Positions 1 through 8,598 of a DNA stretch of 58,960 bases are shown piece after piece (position 1 is the stretch's first letter; the number at the start of each line of letters is the position of its first letter). The notes under the pieces were generated by a model. That model was not told the DNA's origin. It searched no databases and saw nothing but the letters and a program-made list of their open reading frames with translations. Both the position numbers and the translations under genes were made by a program. The DNA is taken from the NCBI GenBank assembly GCA_020630775.1, contig JAHDIN010000019.1:1-58960 (forward strand), read 5' to 3'. The stretch comes from Saprospiraceae bacterium. GTDB taxonomy: Bacteria > Bacteroidota > Bacteroidia > Chitinophagales > Saprospiraceae.

Positions 1-107
1 ATGGAGCTCATGTATGTCCTATAAATTGAATTATTAATTAACACAATCCCTAAACACTATTCAGGGAAAGACAATTAGTGAGGTGCTAATACTGAATCGC
101 GAGGATA

Positions 108-182
108 TCCGATGTTATTAATCGGAACTTCTGAGTGGTTAAGTCGCGACGATGAGTCGCAGATTCCGACTTACACGTCGGA
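108..182. repeat. Two small hairpins, related stems
   Basis: TCCGAT at 108-113 pairs with ATCGGA at 121-126 (7-nt loop), and TCCGAC at 165-170 pairs with GTCGGA at 177-182 (6-nt loop). The self-complementary GTCGCGAC at 143-150 lies between them. The near-identical stems suggest two copies of a short palindromic repeat. No function is visible. Confidence 0.45.
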
Positions 183-183
183 T

Positions 184-207
184 GGTTAAGTGGTTAAGTG
201 GTTAAGT
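184..207. repeat. Octamer tandem repeat GGTTAAGT x3
   Basis: Three exact head-to-tail copies of GGTTAAGT. A single further copy lies at 137-144. This is one of four intergenic octamer arrays in the window, each with a different unit. Confidence 0.85.
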
Positions 208-236
208 AAAAAAATCTAACTTAAGTTCCTACTTAG

Positions 237-266
237 ACTTATGCTTAAACTTATGCTTAAACTTAT
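237..266. repeat. 12-mer tandem repeat ACTTATGCTTAA x2.5
   Basis: Two exact copies of ACTTATGCTTAA (237-248, 249-260) plus half a copy. The ACTTA core is the complement of the TAAGT in the octamer array just upstream, so the two arrays could pair imperfectly. Confidence 0.7.
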
Positions 267-278
267 CCGTCAACTTAT

Positions 279-286
279 TATCTTTG
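279..286 (+). promoter_or_regulatory. Possible Bacteroidota -7 box TATCTTTG
   Basis: TATCTTTG matches the TAnnTTTG -7 consensus of Bacteroidota promoters and lies 22 nt before the ATG at 309. No clear TTG -33 element sits at the usual distance, so this is a weak call. The same octamer precedes msrAB, rpsO and the SNF2 gene. Confidence 0.35.
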
Positions 287-308
287 ATAACCCCTCCAGC
301 TATATCAC

Positions 309-1736
309 ATGAAAAAAGCATCAATCCTTATTTATTTATCCTTGCTGAGTTTGGGCGCATTTTCTCAGACGGATGCTCACTATTGGACGCATCAGTTTGG
401 AGCTAAAGGCCTTCTACTTAATGGAGCGGTGATATCTTCTGCAGATGATGAAACTTCTATTTTTTATAATCCTGGAGCCATTGTTTTAGATGAGAATTTA
501 GGTTTTGCTTTTTCATTTCTCTCACCTACCTATGCGAATTTAAATACAGAAAATTTTCTTGGTAATGGAAACATTATCAGTGATGAAGGATTTGATTTCT
601 CACCCGGATTTTTAGCCTTTAGATATAGTCCTACGAAACGATTGGTTTTAGGTGTAGCCAGTTTCACACGTTTTGAATCGGGTATAAGATATGAAGATCG
701 GGTAGCAGACCAAATTGATAACGGAAGTATTTTTGTGTTTCGATCCGACTTAGAATTCGTTCGTAAAAAATCTGAAGATTGGTTTGGTATTGCAGTTGGT
801 TATAAATTAACTGATAATTTAGGAATAGGGATTTCTCAGTTTTCTGTTTGGCACAATCAAAACTTAGATTTCGGATTTAAGAAGGAAATTTTGTTGAGTC
901 AATCACCTGAATCGATATTCCAATCTTGGAGAGCAGAAATCGATTATGACTTAAACTTAACAGCTGCTTGGATTTCAAAAATTGGGCTTTCTTTTCGAAA
1001 TGATAAATTAGGCCTGGGCTTAACTCTGACTACACCAAATTATGGAGCCATAAGATCTACCGGCTCTTATAATATTGATGATCAACGTTTCAATGTATTA
1101 AACAACACCAATGATGTAATATCTGATCGTTCGGAAGTCGATGAAGTTCAATACAAGTCACCTCTATCAGTAGGCTTCGGCATCGATTTTAAATTGGGTA
1201 AATATAAATTGTATTGGTCTGGCGAATATTTCTCTACAATTGACAACTACGACTTATTTGAAGTACAATCTAATCCTCTAGAAGGAATAGCCGCAGGAGC
1301 ATCAGAAATCGATTTTAATTTAGAAACGGCTAATCAATCTGTAGTTAATATCGGTTTTGGGATGCAATATGAAAAGTCTGAAAACCTAACTGTCTTAGCT
1401 GGATTTAGAACAGATTTTAATGAATCAAGTGATTTGTCTATTAATGATCAAGCCATAATATTAAGCTCCACGCCTGATGTATTTCATATTTCCGGTGGGT
1501 TGATGTACGAATACAAGAAAAATATATTCTCCATTGGGATTGACTTAGGCTATGGTAAGCGATTCGGAGGTCCACAGTTAACGGACTTGTCTAACATTAC
1601 TGCTCAAAATATATTTACATACAGTGGGAATAACTCCGTAAATACCAGTTATTATTCTGCTATGCTTTTTATCACTTATGATTTTATTTTCAACAGAATT
1701 GCAGATACCTTTGAAGGGAAGGATAAACCCGAATGA
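309..1736 (+). CDS. FadL/OmpP1-like outer-membrane beta-barrel protein
   Basis: A 475-residue protein starting with a clear signal peptide (about residues 1-19, cleavage after the SQT-like region). The N-terminal part has the 'SSADDETSIFYNPGA' pattern typical of FadL/OmpP1 and PorV-like barrels, where a conserved NPA/NPG turn follows the signal. The rest alternates polar and aromatic residues as expected for beta strands and ends in a strand-like stretch. FadL proteins carry hydrophobic compounds through the outer membrane; the substrate here is unknown. It overlaps the next gene, holA, by 4 bases (ATGA), so the two are probably co-transcribed even though their jobs differ. Family call good, substrate not assignable. 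Confidence 0.75.
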   Translation: MKKASILIYLSLLSLGAFSQTDAHYWTHQFGAKGLLLNGAVISSADDETSIFYNPGAIVLDENLGFAFSFLSPTYANLNTENFLGNGNIISDEGFDFSPGFLAFRYSPTKRLVLGVASFTRFESGIRYEDRVADQIDNGSIFVFRSDLEFVRKKSEDWFGIAVGYKLTDNLGIGISQFSVWHNQNLDFGFKKEILLSQSPESIFQSWRAEIDYDLNLTAAWISKIGLSFRNDKLGLGLTLTTPNYGAIRSTGSYNIDDQRFNVLNNTNDVISDRSEVDEVQYKSPLSVGFGIDFKLGKYKLYWSGEYFSTIDNYDLFEVQSNPLEGIAAGASEIDFNLETANQSVVNIGFGMQYEKSENLTVLAGFRTDFNESSDLSINDQAIILSSTPDVFHISGGLMYEYKKNIFSIGIDLGYGKRFGGPQLTDLSNITAQNIFTYSGNNSVNTSYYSAMLFITYDFIFNRIADTFEGKDKPE

Positions 1737-2734
1737 CACATTCTGATATCATAAAATCTTTAAAGGCTAAAAAATTCTCTCCAATCTACTTTTTGCAAGG
1801 AGAAGAATCTTATTTCATAGATGAAGTCATCAATGAAATTGAACATCACATTCTTGAAGAAACAGAAAAATCCTTCAACCAAATAGTGCTGTATGGTAAA
1901 GAATGTAACGCCAAACAGATTGTAGATCAAGCAATGCTGTATCCTATGATGGCGGAAAGAAGAGTTGTCATTGTCAAAGAAGCACAATACATGTCCAAAT
2001 TCGAGGCCCTTCTACCCTACTTTCAAAACCCTTCTCCACAGACTATTTTGGCGATAGCGCATAAGCATAAAAAACTTGATAAACGGAAGAAAAAATTATG
2101 GGATGCTTTAAAGAAAAATGCAGTTATCCTAGAAACAAAAAGACTATACGATAATCAAGTTCCAGGTTTCATATCTGACTTAGCCAAAAAGAAAAAAATT
2201 ACTATTAATCAAAAGTTGGCTTTTATTATCTCAGAATACCTAGGCAGTGATCTCTCAAAAATTTCAAATGAAATTGACAAACTTGCATTGAATCTAGACG
2301 CTGGAGAAGAGGTCACCGCCGACCACATTCAAGAATACATTGGCATCTCTAAAGACTATAATGTATTCGAGCTACAGAAAGCTTTAGGCTCAAAAAATAA
2401 GTCACGTTGCTATCAAATCATAAAGTACTTTTCTGAAAATGAAAAAGCCCATCCTATTCAAATGAATATAGGGGCATTGTATAATTACTTCAATAAACTT
2501 TTTTTGGTCAAAAAGTTTGGCAAATCTGATAGTAGGACCATCGCTTCTAAGCTTCGTATCAGCCCTTTCTTTGCTGGTGAATATACTGCCGCAGCTTCAA
2601 AATACTCCCTTCCTGAATTGAGGAATGCATTCTTATTATTACATGAAATGGATAAGCGATCGAAAGGCGTTGATAGCCGCAGCATGAAAAGCCTGGCTAT
2701 CTATCAAGAATTCTTATTTAAGTTGTTTTCTTAG
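1733..2734 (+). CDS. holA: DNA polymerase III delta subunit
   Basis: 333 residues, the usual length of HolA. The N-terminus carries the family pattern 'PIYFLQGEESYFIDE', where E. coli-type delta has its AAA+-like first domain, followed by 'MMAERRVVIVKEAQ' as the Walker B-like strand. The middle has the domain II helix bundle and the C-terminal domain ends in 'IYQEFLFKLFS'. Delta opens the sliding clamp within the clamp loader at the replication fork. It starts inside the stop of the porin gene (4-base ATGA overlap) and its 3' end overlaps the convergent membrane protein gene by 17 bases. Confidence 0.93.
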   Translation: MTHSDIIKSLKAKKFSPIYFLQGEESYFIDEVINEIEHHILEETEKSFNQIVLYGKECNAKQIVDQAMLYPMMAERRVVIVKEAQYMSKFEALLPYFQNPSPQTILAIAHKHKKLDKRKKKLWDALKKNAVILETKRLYDNQVPGFISDLAKKKKITINQKLAFIISEYLGSDLSKISNEIDKLALNLDAGEEVTADHIQEYIGISKDYNVFELQKALGSKNKSRCYQIIKYFSENEKAHPIQMNIGALYNYFNKLFLVKKFGKSDSRTIASKLRISPFFAGEYTAAASKYSLPELRNAFLLLHEMDKRSKGVDSRSMKSLAIYQEFLFKLFS

Positions 2735-3128
2735 CTCGACTTCCTAAAAATCCTCCAGCAGCAAGAGATAATAAAATCAATCCAAAAGTGCCAAAAGCAT
2801 ATAGCTTAGGATATGGCATATATAGAAAAATTGAAAGGGCCAAGACGAATATGAATAATCCCGCAGCAAAGCCCATCAATTTGTTATAATATTGTGCATT
2901 CCTTGAAGCGAAATAAGACCCTATAAATGCGCTGATCATAAAGGAAAGCGATAAAAATGCCAATTCACTCGCAGGAATTTCAGAAAAATATAGCTTTAAT
3001 GCCTCTTGATCATTAGGATCTAAATCTTCAGGTTTTGGAAATATATTCCTAGAAATAAACGTGAGAATGAAGAAGGAAATCCCACTTAAAATGATCCCGA
3101 TTGTCACAGCACCTAGACTCTTTAGCAT
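2718..3128 (-). CDS. Small integral membrane protein, unknown function
   Basis: 136 residues with about four predicted membrane helices (near residues 5-28, 54-74, 83-105, 109-130) and an acidic loop after helix 1 ('PKPEDLDPNDQEALKLYF'). I do not recognise a named family. It ends convergently inside holA (17-base overlap). Its ATG (3126-3128) lies in one arm of a perfect 9-bp inverted repeat (3121-3129/3143-3151), so the start codon could be sequestered in the mRNA. Confidence 0.8.
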   Translation of the reverse strand: MLKSLGAVTIGIILSGISFFILTFISRNIFPKPEDLDPNDQEALKLYFSEIPASELAFLSLSFMISAFIGSYFASRNAQYYNKLMGFAAGLFIFVLALSIFLYMPYPKLYAFGTFGLILLSLAAGGFLGSRAKKTT

Positions 3129-3151
3129 ATATTAAGATAGTTTATGCTAAA
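3121..3151 (-). promoter_or_regulatory. Hairpin covering the start codon of the 136-residue membrane protein
   Basis: TTTAGCATA at 3121-3129 is the exact reverse complement of TATGCTAAA at 3143-3151, with a 13-nt loop. In the minus-strand mRNA the second arm contains the ATG, so folding would hide the start codon. Possible translational control or chance; no ligand or thermosensor motif is recognised. Confidence 0.4.
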
Positions 3152-3160
3152 AATACGGCT

Positions 3161-3331
3161 TAACCCGAACTATGCATTAGAAAATCTATTACGATCTTAA
3201 ATTGCTGCAAATCAGAAGCTTCGCCAACTTATATTCTCAAACCATAACGGTGCTATGCTTTTCGAATATAAGTTGCTGATTTATTGCACTTTAAGATCTC
3301 ATAACGAAGTTCTAACGCATAATTCGGGTTG
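3161..3331. repeat. MITE-like long imperfect palindrome
   Basis: The left arm (3161-3236) and right arm (3263-3331) are imperfect reverse complements. The outer ends match 20 of 22 positions around ACCCGAA...TATGC...TTAGAA, the inner ends match exactly (CAACTTATATTC / GAATATAAGTTG), and the middle matches with small changes plus about 8 extra bases in the left arm. No open reading frame is inside. It sits in a divergent intergenic region, as non-autonomous elements often do. Confidence 0.65.
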
Positions 3332-3403
3332 AATTAAGACAAGACCCTTTGTTCTCATTATCAATACTTAACATATAATACTTATTTTTAATATATTTGA
3401 AAC

Positions 3404-4519
3404 ATGGATTTTTTGAATTATAAAGCATTGTACAAAGTATTATTGGTCCTTCTTTTAGGTACCAGTTTAAATGCACAGACAGACACTAAATTCGTCAACG
3501 AATTTTTAAATATTGGTGTAGGCGCAAGAGCCCATGGTATGTTTGGTACTGTAACTGCATCTACATCGGATGTGACCTCAGCATACTGGAATCCTGCAGG
3601 CTTAGCTCAATTAGATACTGAAATGAGTATTTCAGCTATGCACGCTTCATGGTTTGGAGGCATTGCTAATTATGATTATGTCGGTATCGGAAAACTATTC
3701 AACGACGACAACAATAGTTATGGTTCGGCTACGCTCATTAGAATGGGTGTTGATAACATTCCAAATACATTAAATCTCATAGGTCCAGACGGGACAATTA
3801 ACTATGACAATGTATTAGAATTCTCAGCAGCAGATTATGCGTTGATGCTATCATATGCTCAAAAAGTAGGCGGAAGAAGAAGTGGATTATTCGTTGGCGG
3901 TTCTGCTAAAATAATCTTTAGACAAATAGGAAGTTTTGGATCTGCAAGAGGGTTTGGATTTGATATAGGAGCCAAATATGTTACCGACAATCTTACATTT
4001 GGTATCATGGCAAGAGATATTACAACTACGGTTAATAGTTGGAGTTTCTCATTAACTCAAGAAGAACAAGTCGTATTCGAAAGAACAAATAATGTCATCC
4101 CAGTTTCTAGCACTGAGATTGCTTTACCAAAAATTATTATTGGTGCTGCTTATCATTCTGAAGAAGACAGTAGAAATAGCATAAGCTATCTTGTTGAAGG
4201 TAATATCAGATTATCTACTGATGGTACACAAGCTGGATTATTTAGTGGCAACAACATTTCTATTGATCCAAGTGTAGGTGCTGAATTTGGATATGAAAAT
4301 TTAGCTTTCTTAAGAGTAGGATTTGGAAATCTTCAAAGAACAATAAATGAAACTTCTAGTACAGATAGATCATTAGAATTTCAACCTAATATTGGACTAG
4401 GCATTGTTCTTGGGAATTTCAGAATAGATTATGCACTTACTAATATCGCTGCCATTTCAGGTGTTGCAGCCTCTCACATTTTTTCATTGACATTGGATAT
4501 TGGAGACGACTATTATTAG
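3404..4519 (+). CDS. PorV/PorQ-family outer-membrane protein (T9SS-associated)
   Basis: 371 residues with an N-terminal signal peptide (the cleavage is probably after 'TSLNAQT') and the hallmark 'NVGVGARA..G....A..SDVTSAYWNPAGLA' arrangement near residues 36-68, typical of PorV/PorQ family proteins. PorV is the outer-membrane shuttle that receives type IX cargo from the translocon, and related members occur in several copies per genome. Which paralogue this is cannot be told from sequence alone. It stands alone on the plus strand between the palindrome at 3161-3331 and the convergent LonN gene. Other T9SS-linked genes in the window (giant cargo at 15491, PorP/SprF at 20437, sorted proteins from 55472) fit the call. 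Confidence 0.8.
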   Translation: MDFLNYKALYKVLLVLLLGTSLNAQTDTKFVNEFLNIGVGARAHGMFGTVTASTSDVTSAYWNPAGLAQLDTEMSISAMHASWFGGIANYDYVGIGKLFNDDNNSYGSATLIRMGVDNIPNTLNLIGPDGTINYDNVLEFSAADYALMLSYAQKVGGRRSGLFVGGSAKIIFRQIGSFGSARGFGFDIGAKYVTDNLTFGIMARDITTTVNSWSFSLTQEEQVVFERTNNVIPVSSTEIALPKIIIGAAYHSEEDSRNSISYLVEGNIRLSTDGTQAGLFSGNNISIDPSVGAEFGYENLAFLRVGFGNLQRTINETSSTDRSLEFQPNIGLGIVLGNFRIDYALTNIAAISGVAASHIFSLTLDIGDDYY

Positions 4520-4559
4520 GAGGTATAAGGTTTAGGGTGTAGGGAATAAGGTAATCAAA

Positions 4560-5198
4560 TTAGAGTTCGAAATCGGGTGGAATGACGTTTTTGAAATGCC
4601 CATTCATTTGAATCTTTTTTCTAAGTTCTTCCATTTCATTAACTACTGGAATTAATTGCATGAGATGCGATTCAATATATTCCAATCTTTCCATCTCGGA
4701 ATGAATATTGAGTAATTCTACTTCTTGCTCAAAGTTGAGACCTATCTTATGAGCGACTGAATAAATTCGAAAATCCATACTTACCTCAGGTGCGGGGGTA
4801 TTCATGCGCATTGTCTCATAAAGACGCTGTATGAGTTCTACTACTCTACCTACTTTTACAATATCTGTCTCACTATTATCTGGAAGCATAACCACATCTG
4901 CTCCAGGATAAAATTTATCTTTAGCACGAGGAAAAAACTTCCGTATTTTGAATTTTTGAACGCCTAAGGTTTTAATATCCATTTTACCATCCGGATACGC
5001 ATGGCTTATCTCTAAAATCTTCATAGCCGTTCCCACACCTGAAGGCTTATTATCTACAACAGGAGGAATACCAAAAGATTTGCCTTCATCAACACATTCC
5101 TTTACCAGTTGCCTGTATCGCGGTTCAAAAATGTGAAGATTTAGTGGCTCATCTGGAAATGCCACTAAATTCAGGGGAAACATAGGAATAAATGTCAT
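4560..5198 (-). CDS. LON peptidase substrate-binding (LonN) domain protein
   Basis: 212 residues, essentially one LonN (PUA-like) domain: the N-terminus 'FPLNLVAFPDEPLNLHIFEPRY' matches the first part of the Lon N-terminal domain, with the 'G.GT...I' core near residues 54-60 ('GVGTAMKILEI'). The ATPase and protease domains of Lon are absent, so this is one of the stand-alone LonN proteins common in bacteria. Their role is uncertain (protein binding or quality control is proposed). It lies 62 bases from the divergent NADH dehydrogenase gene. Confidence 0.85.
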   Translation of the reverse strand: MTFIPMFPLNLVAFPDEPLNLHIFEPRYRQLVKECVDEGKSFGIPPVVDNKPSGVGTAMKILEISHAYPDGKMDIKTLGVQKFKIRKFFPRAKDKFYPGADVVMLPDNSETDIVKVGRVVELIQRLYETMRMNTPAPEVSMDFRIYSVAHKIGLNFEQEVELLNIHSEMERLEYIESHLMQLIPVVNEMEELRKKIQMNGHFKNVIPPDFEL

Positions 5199-5260
5199 AG
5201 AAAAATAAGCTAATTTGCATCTAAGTTACTCATTGATATACAAAGTATAAGCAAAGGTCA

Positions 5261-6547
5261 ATGCTCAATATTCCAGATAGTCCATACGAACGCATAGTTA
5301 TTATAGGAGCCGGCTTTGCTGGCATTAATTTGGCCAAAAGATTAGCCAAAAAGAAATATCAGATTGTTCTCATCGATAAAAATAATTATCATCAATTCCA
5401 GCCCCTACTCTACCAAGTAGCTATGGCTGGATTGGAACCAAGCTCTATTAGTTTTCCGATCAGGAAGATGTTTCAAAAAAATAAAAACGTACACATAAGG
5501 GTCACTAAAGCTGAAGAAGTTTTTCCCGATCAGAAAAGATTGAAGACAGATTTAGGAGAAATTTATTTTGACAAATTGATTATAGCTACAGGAGCAGATA
5601 CTAATTTTTTCGGTGATAAAAACTTTACAAATCTGACTTTTCCTTTAAAGTCAATATCAGAAGCCCTGTCTCTTAGAAATGCCATTCTTACTGATCTTGA
5701 AATGGCATTAACAGAACCAGATTATGAAGAAAGACAAGGCTATATAGATATCGTAGTTGTTGGAGGTGGACCAACTGGAGTAGAAATGGCAGGTGGGCTT
5801 GCTGAAATGAAGAAATACATCTTACCTAAAGATTATCCAGAACTGAATGCCAAAGAAATGGATATTTATCTTTTCCAAGGTGGTGAGAGATTGCTAATGG
5901 GTATGTCGGAAGCCTCTGGTGCTGAGGCCTTAAAATGTCTTGAAACACTAGGTGTAAAAGTCGAGTTAAAAAAAAGAGTCACACAATTTGATGGCAAATT
6001 TGTTTATACAAAAGATGGAGATAAAATAAGAGCACATAAAGTGATCTGGGCCGCAGGCATAAAAGGCAATTTTCTGAAAGGATTAGAAAAAGATCAAACA
6101 GAAAGAGGTCAAAGATTAAATGTCGATAGATATAATCAACTTCAAAGTCACAAAGACATCTTCGCTATAGGTGATATTGCATCAATGACATCAGAACAAT
6201 ATCCATATGGTCACCCTCAGGTGGCTCAAGTAGCTATTCAACAAGGTATAACTTTATCCAAAAACATCGTCAAAGGATTTACCTCACCTTTTGAATATAA
6301 AGATAGAGGGTCCATGGCTACGATCGGCAGGCATAGGGCTGTTGCAGACTTATTAAAAGTTAAGGCTAAGGGATTTATAGCTTGGGTGATGTGGTTATTT
6401 GTCCACTTATTTTCGTTGATTGGTTTTAGAAATAAGGTAGTCGTCATGCTCAATTGGTTTTGGAATTATATGACCTACGATCAAACACTGAGATTGATTA
6501 TAAAAGCCAAAAAATTACCTGATACTAAAAGTGATCACATTTCTTAA
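5261..6547 (+). CDS. Type II NADH dehydrogenase (NAD(P)/FAD oxidoreductase)
   Basis: 428 residues. The FAD-binding Rossmann motif is at residues 16-21 (GAGFAG), followed by the family pattern 'NNYHQFQPLLYQVA', and the NAD-binding motif is at 168-173 (GGGPTG). 'DIFAIGDIA' is the second FAD contact. The C-terminus is hydrophobic and aromatic ('WVMWLFVHLFSLIGFRNK'), as in membrane-bound NDH-2 enzymes, which oxidise NADH and reduce quinone without pumping protons. It starts at the first ATG after the divergent LonN gene. Only 29 bases separate it from the caspase gene, so read-through into that block is possible. Confidence 0.88.
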   Translation: MLNIPDSPYERIVIIGAGFAGINLAKRLAKKKYQIVLIDKNNYHQFQPLLYQVAMAGLEPSSISFPIRKMFQKNKNVHIRVTKAEEVFPDQKRLKTDLGEIYFDKLIIATGADTNFFGDKNFTNLTFPLKSISEALSLRNAILTDLEMALTEPDYEERQGYIDIVVVGGGPTGVEMAGGLAEMKKYILPKDYPELNAKEMDIYLFQGGERLLMGMSEASGAEALKCLETLGVKVELKKRVTQFDGKFVYTKDGDKIRAHKVIWAAGIKGNFLKGLEKDQTERGQRLNVDRYNQLQSHKDIFAIGDIASMTSEQYPYGHPQVAQVAIQQGITLSKNIVKGFTSPFEYKDRGSMATIGRHRAVADLLKVKAKGFIAWVMWLFVHLFSLIGFRNKVVVMLNWFWNYMTYDQTLRLIIKAKKLPDTKSDHIS

Positions 6548-6576
6548 TACCACCACACTCATAGTAAAGTAAGAAT

Positions 6577-8514
6577 ATGCAACATTTTCTAATTTCCTTC
6601 AAAAAATTAAGCTTATGCATTGGCTTACTTTTCTGTTCACTCCAATTGATTAGCGAAAAACGAGGGTTAATAATTGCCATTGGCGATTATCCAATTGAAA
6701 GTGGATGGCCTCAATTATCGAGTGCTAATGACATTAAACATATTCAGTCAGCTTTCGGATCATTAGGATTTGATAGTTCGAATATTGATGTCATAAAAGA
6801 TATGGATGCAACCAAAGTAAACATAATCAATGCCCTTGAATCTTTAATTTCTAAATCTCAATCTGGTGATTATATTTTTATACATTACTCCGGACATGGC
6901 CAACAAGTAGTTGATAATAATGGTGATGAATTAGATGGCTTGGATGAAGCTATAGTACCTATAGATTCTCCAATGAAGTATAATGAAAAAAACAATAGAG
7001 GAGAAAAATTAATTACCGACGACGACCTACAAATACTTACTCAAAAACTTAGAAAAAAGATTGGCAACCAAGGCCAATTGATACTCATCTTAGACTCATG
7101 CCATTCAGGTACAGGTACGCGAGGGTCTGGAATTGCGAGAGGTACAGACAACATCATGGCCCCAGAAAATTTTAAAGTTAAATCCACCATAAAAGAAAAA
7201 ACTATAGGATTCGACTTAGACAATGCCAGCTTAGCACCAATGGCTTGCTATTTCGGTGCAGGAGCTAAAGAGCTGAATTATGAAACACTAGATGACCAAT
7301 TTCAACCTGTTGGAAGTTTGAGTTATTCTTTTGCCTCTATCATCGGGAAGCTAAGTTCTAGCATATCATTTAGTGAACTTTTTGAAAGGGTAAAAATTAA
7401 AATGAAAGCTTTGGCTCCAGATCAAAACCCTCAATGGGAAGGACCAACGGATGTTTATTTACTTGGTGATAATTTTACACCTCAACAAATCCTATTTCAG
7501 GTAGAAAAAGTTAAAAATAATTATGCCACTATTAATGTCGGTTCCCTTTCTGAAGTGTACGAAGGTTCAAAAGTAGAATTGTTTTCTGTTGACAAACTTC
7601 AAGTTGTAGGGAACGGAGAAATAATTAATGTAGGACTAACCACTTCTGAAGTCAAATTAATGCATCCTATATCAGCAGGTCAAGAAGAATTAATTAAAGC
7701 TAAAATCATTGAAAGAACCATAGCTCCTATAAAAAGCAGACTTAACATCAATCATGAAAATATAGGTCCTTGGTCTGAGTTAATAGATAATATTTTATCA
7801 GAACAACACATTGTAGAATCGAATACAAATGCTGATTTATATATAACATCTGAAAATGACGTATTGACGTTAAAGGATAAATTTGGCAACTTAATTTTTC
7901 AAAAACCTTTTCGCGATAGTAGATTAGATAGGTATACTTTTCAAATAAAAAAAGTACTTACAAACTATATGCAGGGGGCGTATATCAGAAAATTTGATAG
8001 TAACAATAATAATTTTAAAATCGAATTAAAACTCGTAGAAGTAGATTGTCAAAATAATGACACTGTCATACGAGTAGTTGATAATCAAGAAGTGCAAATT
8101 GGAGATTGCATAAAACTTCAAGTCAAAAACACAGGGACACAAGCGGCTTACTTTTCAGTTTTAGACATTCAACCTGACAATGTTATCAACCTTATAATTC
8201 CTGCCATGAATCTAGGCTATACCGCAGCCGAATATTATCTAGAACCGGGTCAAGAATTTACAACTCACTATCCAATAGAAATTGCTGAACCGGCAGGAAA
8301 CGAACAACTAAAATTAATAGCTACTAACGAACCATTAGATTTATCTTCAATTATGAGTACCAGAGGATCGTTAACAAGAGGGGAAGAACATGCACATCCA
8401 TTCGAGAAGATATTAGCCGCCACTTACTTAAACGATACACGAGGTGGTAAATTAACTCAACCTTCTATTAAAGAACTAGGTACAACAAACCAGCATTTTC
8501 TAATTAAAAAGTGA
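6577..8514 (+). CDS. Secreted caspase-like (C14) protease
   Basis: 645 residues with a hydrophobic N-terminal signal-like segment (about 10-25), so the protease probably acts outside the cytoplasm. Residues 28-295 form a caspase/metacaspase p20-like domain: 'LIIAIGDYP' as the first strand, catalytic His107 in 'HYSGHGQ' and catalytic Cys175 in 'LDSCHSG', at the usual spacing and both intact. The C-terminal part (about 510-610) resembles the DUF4384 domain often fused to bacterial caspases. It is followed 84 bases later by a TPR-CHAT protease and then by an ECF sigma/anti-sigma pair, so it is likely part of one module. Substrate unknown. Family assignment is firm; the role is inferred. Confidence 0.9.
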   Translation: MQHFLISFKKLSLCIGLLFCSLQLISEKRGLIIAIGDYPIESGWPQLSSANDIKHIQSAFGSLGFDSSNIDVIKDMDATKVNIINALESLISKSQSGDYIFIHYSGHGQQVVDNNGDELDGLDEAIVPIDSPMKYNEKNNRGEKLITDDDLQILTQKLRKKIGNQGQLILILDSCHSGTGTRGSGIARGTDNIMAPENFKVKSTIKEKTIGFDLDNASLAPMACYFGAGAKELNYETLDDQFQPVGSLSYSFASIIGKLSSSISFSELFERVKIKMKALAPDQNPQWEGPTDVYLLGDNFTPQQILFQVEKVKNNYATINVGSLSEVYEGSKVELFSVDKLQVVGNGEIINVGLTTSEVKLMHPISAGQEELIKAKIIERTIAPIKSRLNINHENIGPWSELIDNILSEQHIVESNTNADLYITSENDVLTLKDKFGNLIFQKPFRDSRLDRYTFQIKKVLTNYMQGAYIRKFDSNNNNFKIELKLVEVDCQNNDTVIRVVDNQEVQIGDCIKLQVKNTGTQAAYFSVLDIQPDNVINLIIPAMNLGYTAAEYYLEPGQEFTTHYPIEIAEPAGNEQLKLIATNEPLDLSSIMSTRGSLTRGEEHAHPFEKILAATYLNDTRGGKLTQPSIKELGTTNQHFLIKK

Positions 8515-8534
8515 TCGTTAGCATATAGTAATTA

Positions 8535-8585
8535 GTTCTTATTATTGCTGGTAATTCGTAATTTGAGGGCAATAAGAACCCTTTT
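8535..8585 (+). terminator. Hairpin between caspase and CHAT genes, possible attenuator
   Basis: GTTCTTATTattGC near 8535-8548 can pair with GCAATAAGAAC at 8569-8579, leaving a 3-base bulge and a 20-nt loop, and is followed by CCTTTTT. It could reduce read-through or process the transcript between the two protease genes. The long loop makes this tentative. Confidence 0.3.
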
Positions 8586-8598
8586 TACTCTTAATACC

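Larger units (their letters stand above)
1..308. other. Repeat-rich intergenic region, no gene
   Basis: I see no credible gene here. The first 24 bases read as a seven-codon open frame ending in TAA and could be the tail of an upstream gene cut by the window edge, but this cannot be tested. The rest holds two short hairpins (108-126 and 165-182), an octamer tandem repeat (184-207), a 12-mer repeat (237-266) and a possible -7 promoter box (279-286) before the first gene. Confidence 0.6.

Noticed and set aside
4520..4552. Decayed octamer array after the PorV/PorQ gene
   Set aside because: G/T-rich with hints of period 8 (GGTATAAG, GTTTAGGG) but no exact repeats, so not listed as a feature.
8545..8598. 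In-frame TTG start 54 bases before the CHAT gene ATG
   Set aside because: The ATG at 8599 gives a clean signal peptide; the longer form would place basic residues and a hairpin segment in front of it.
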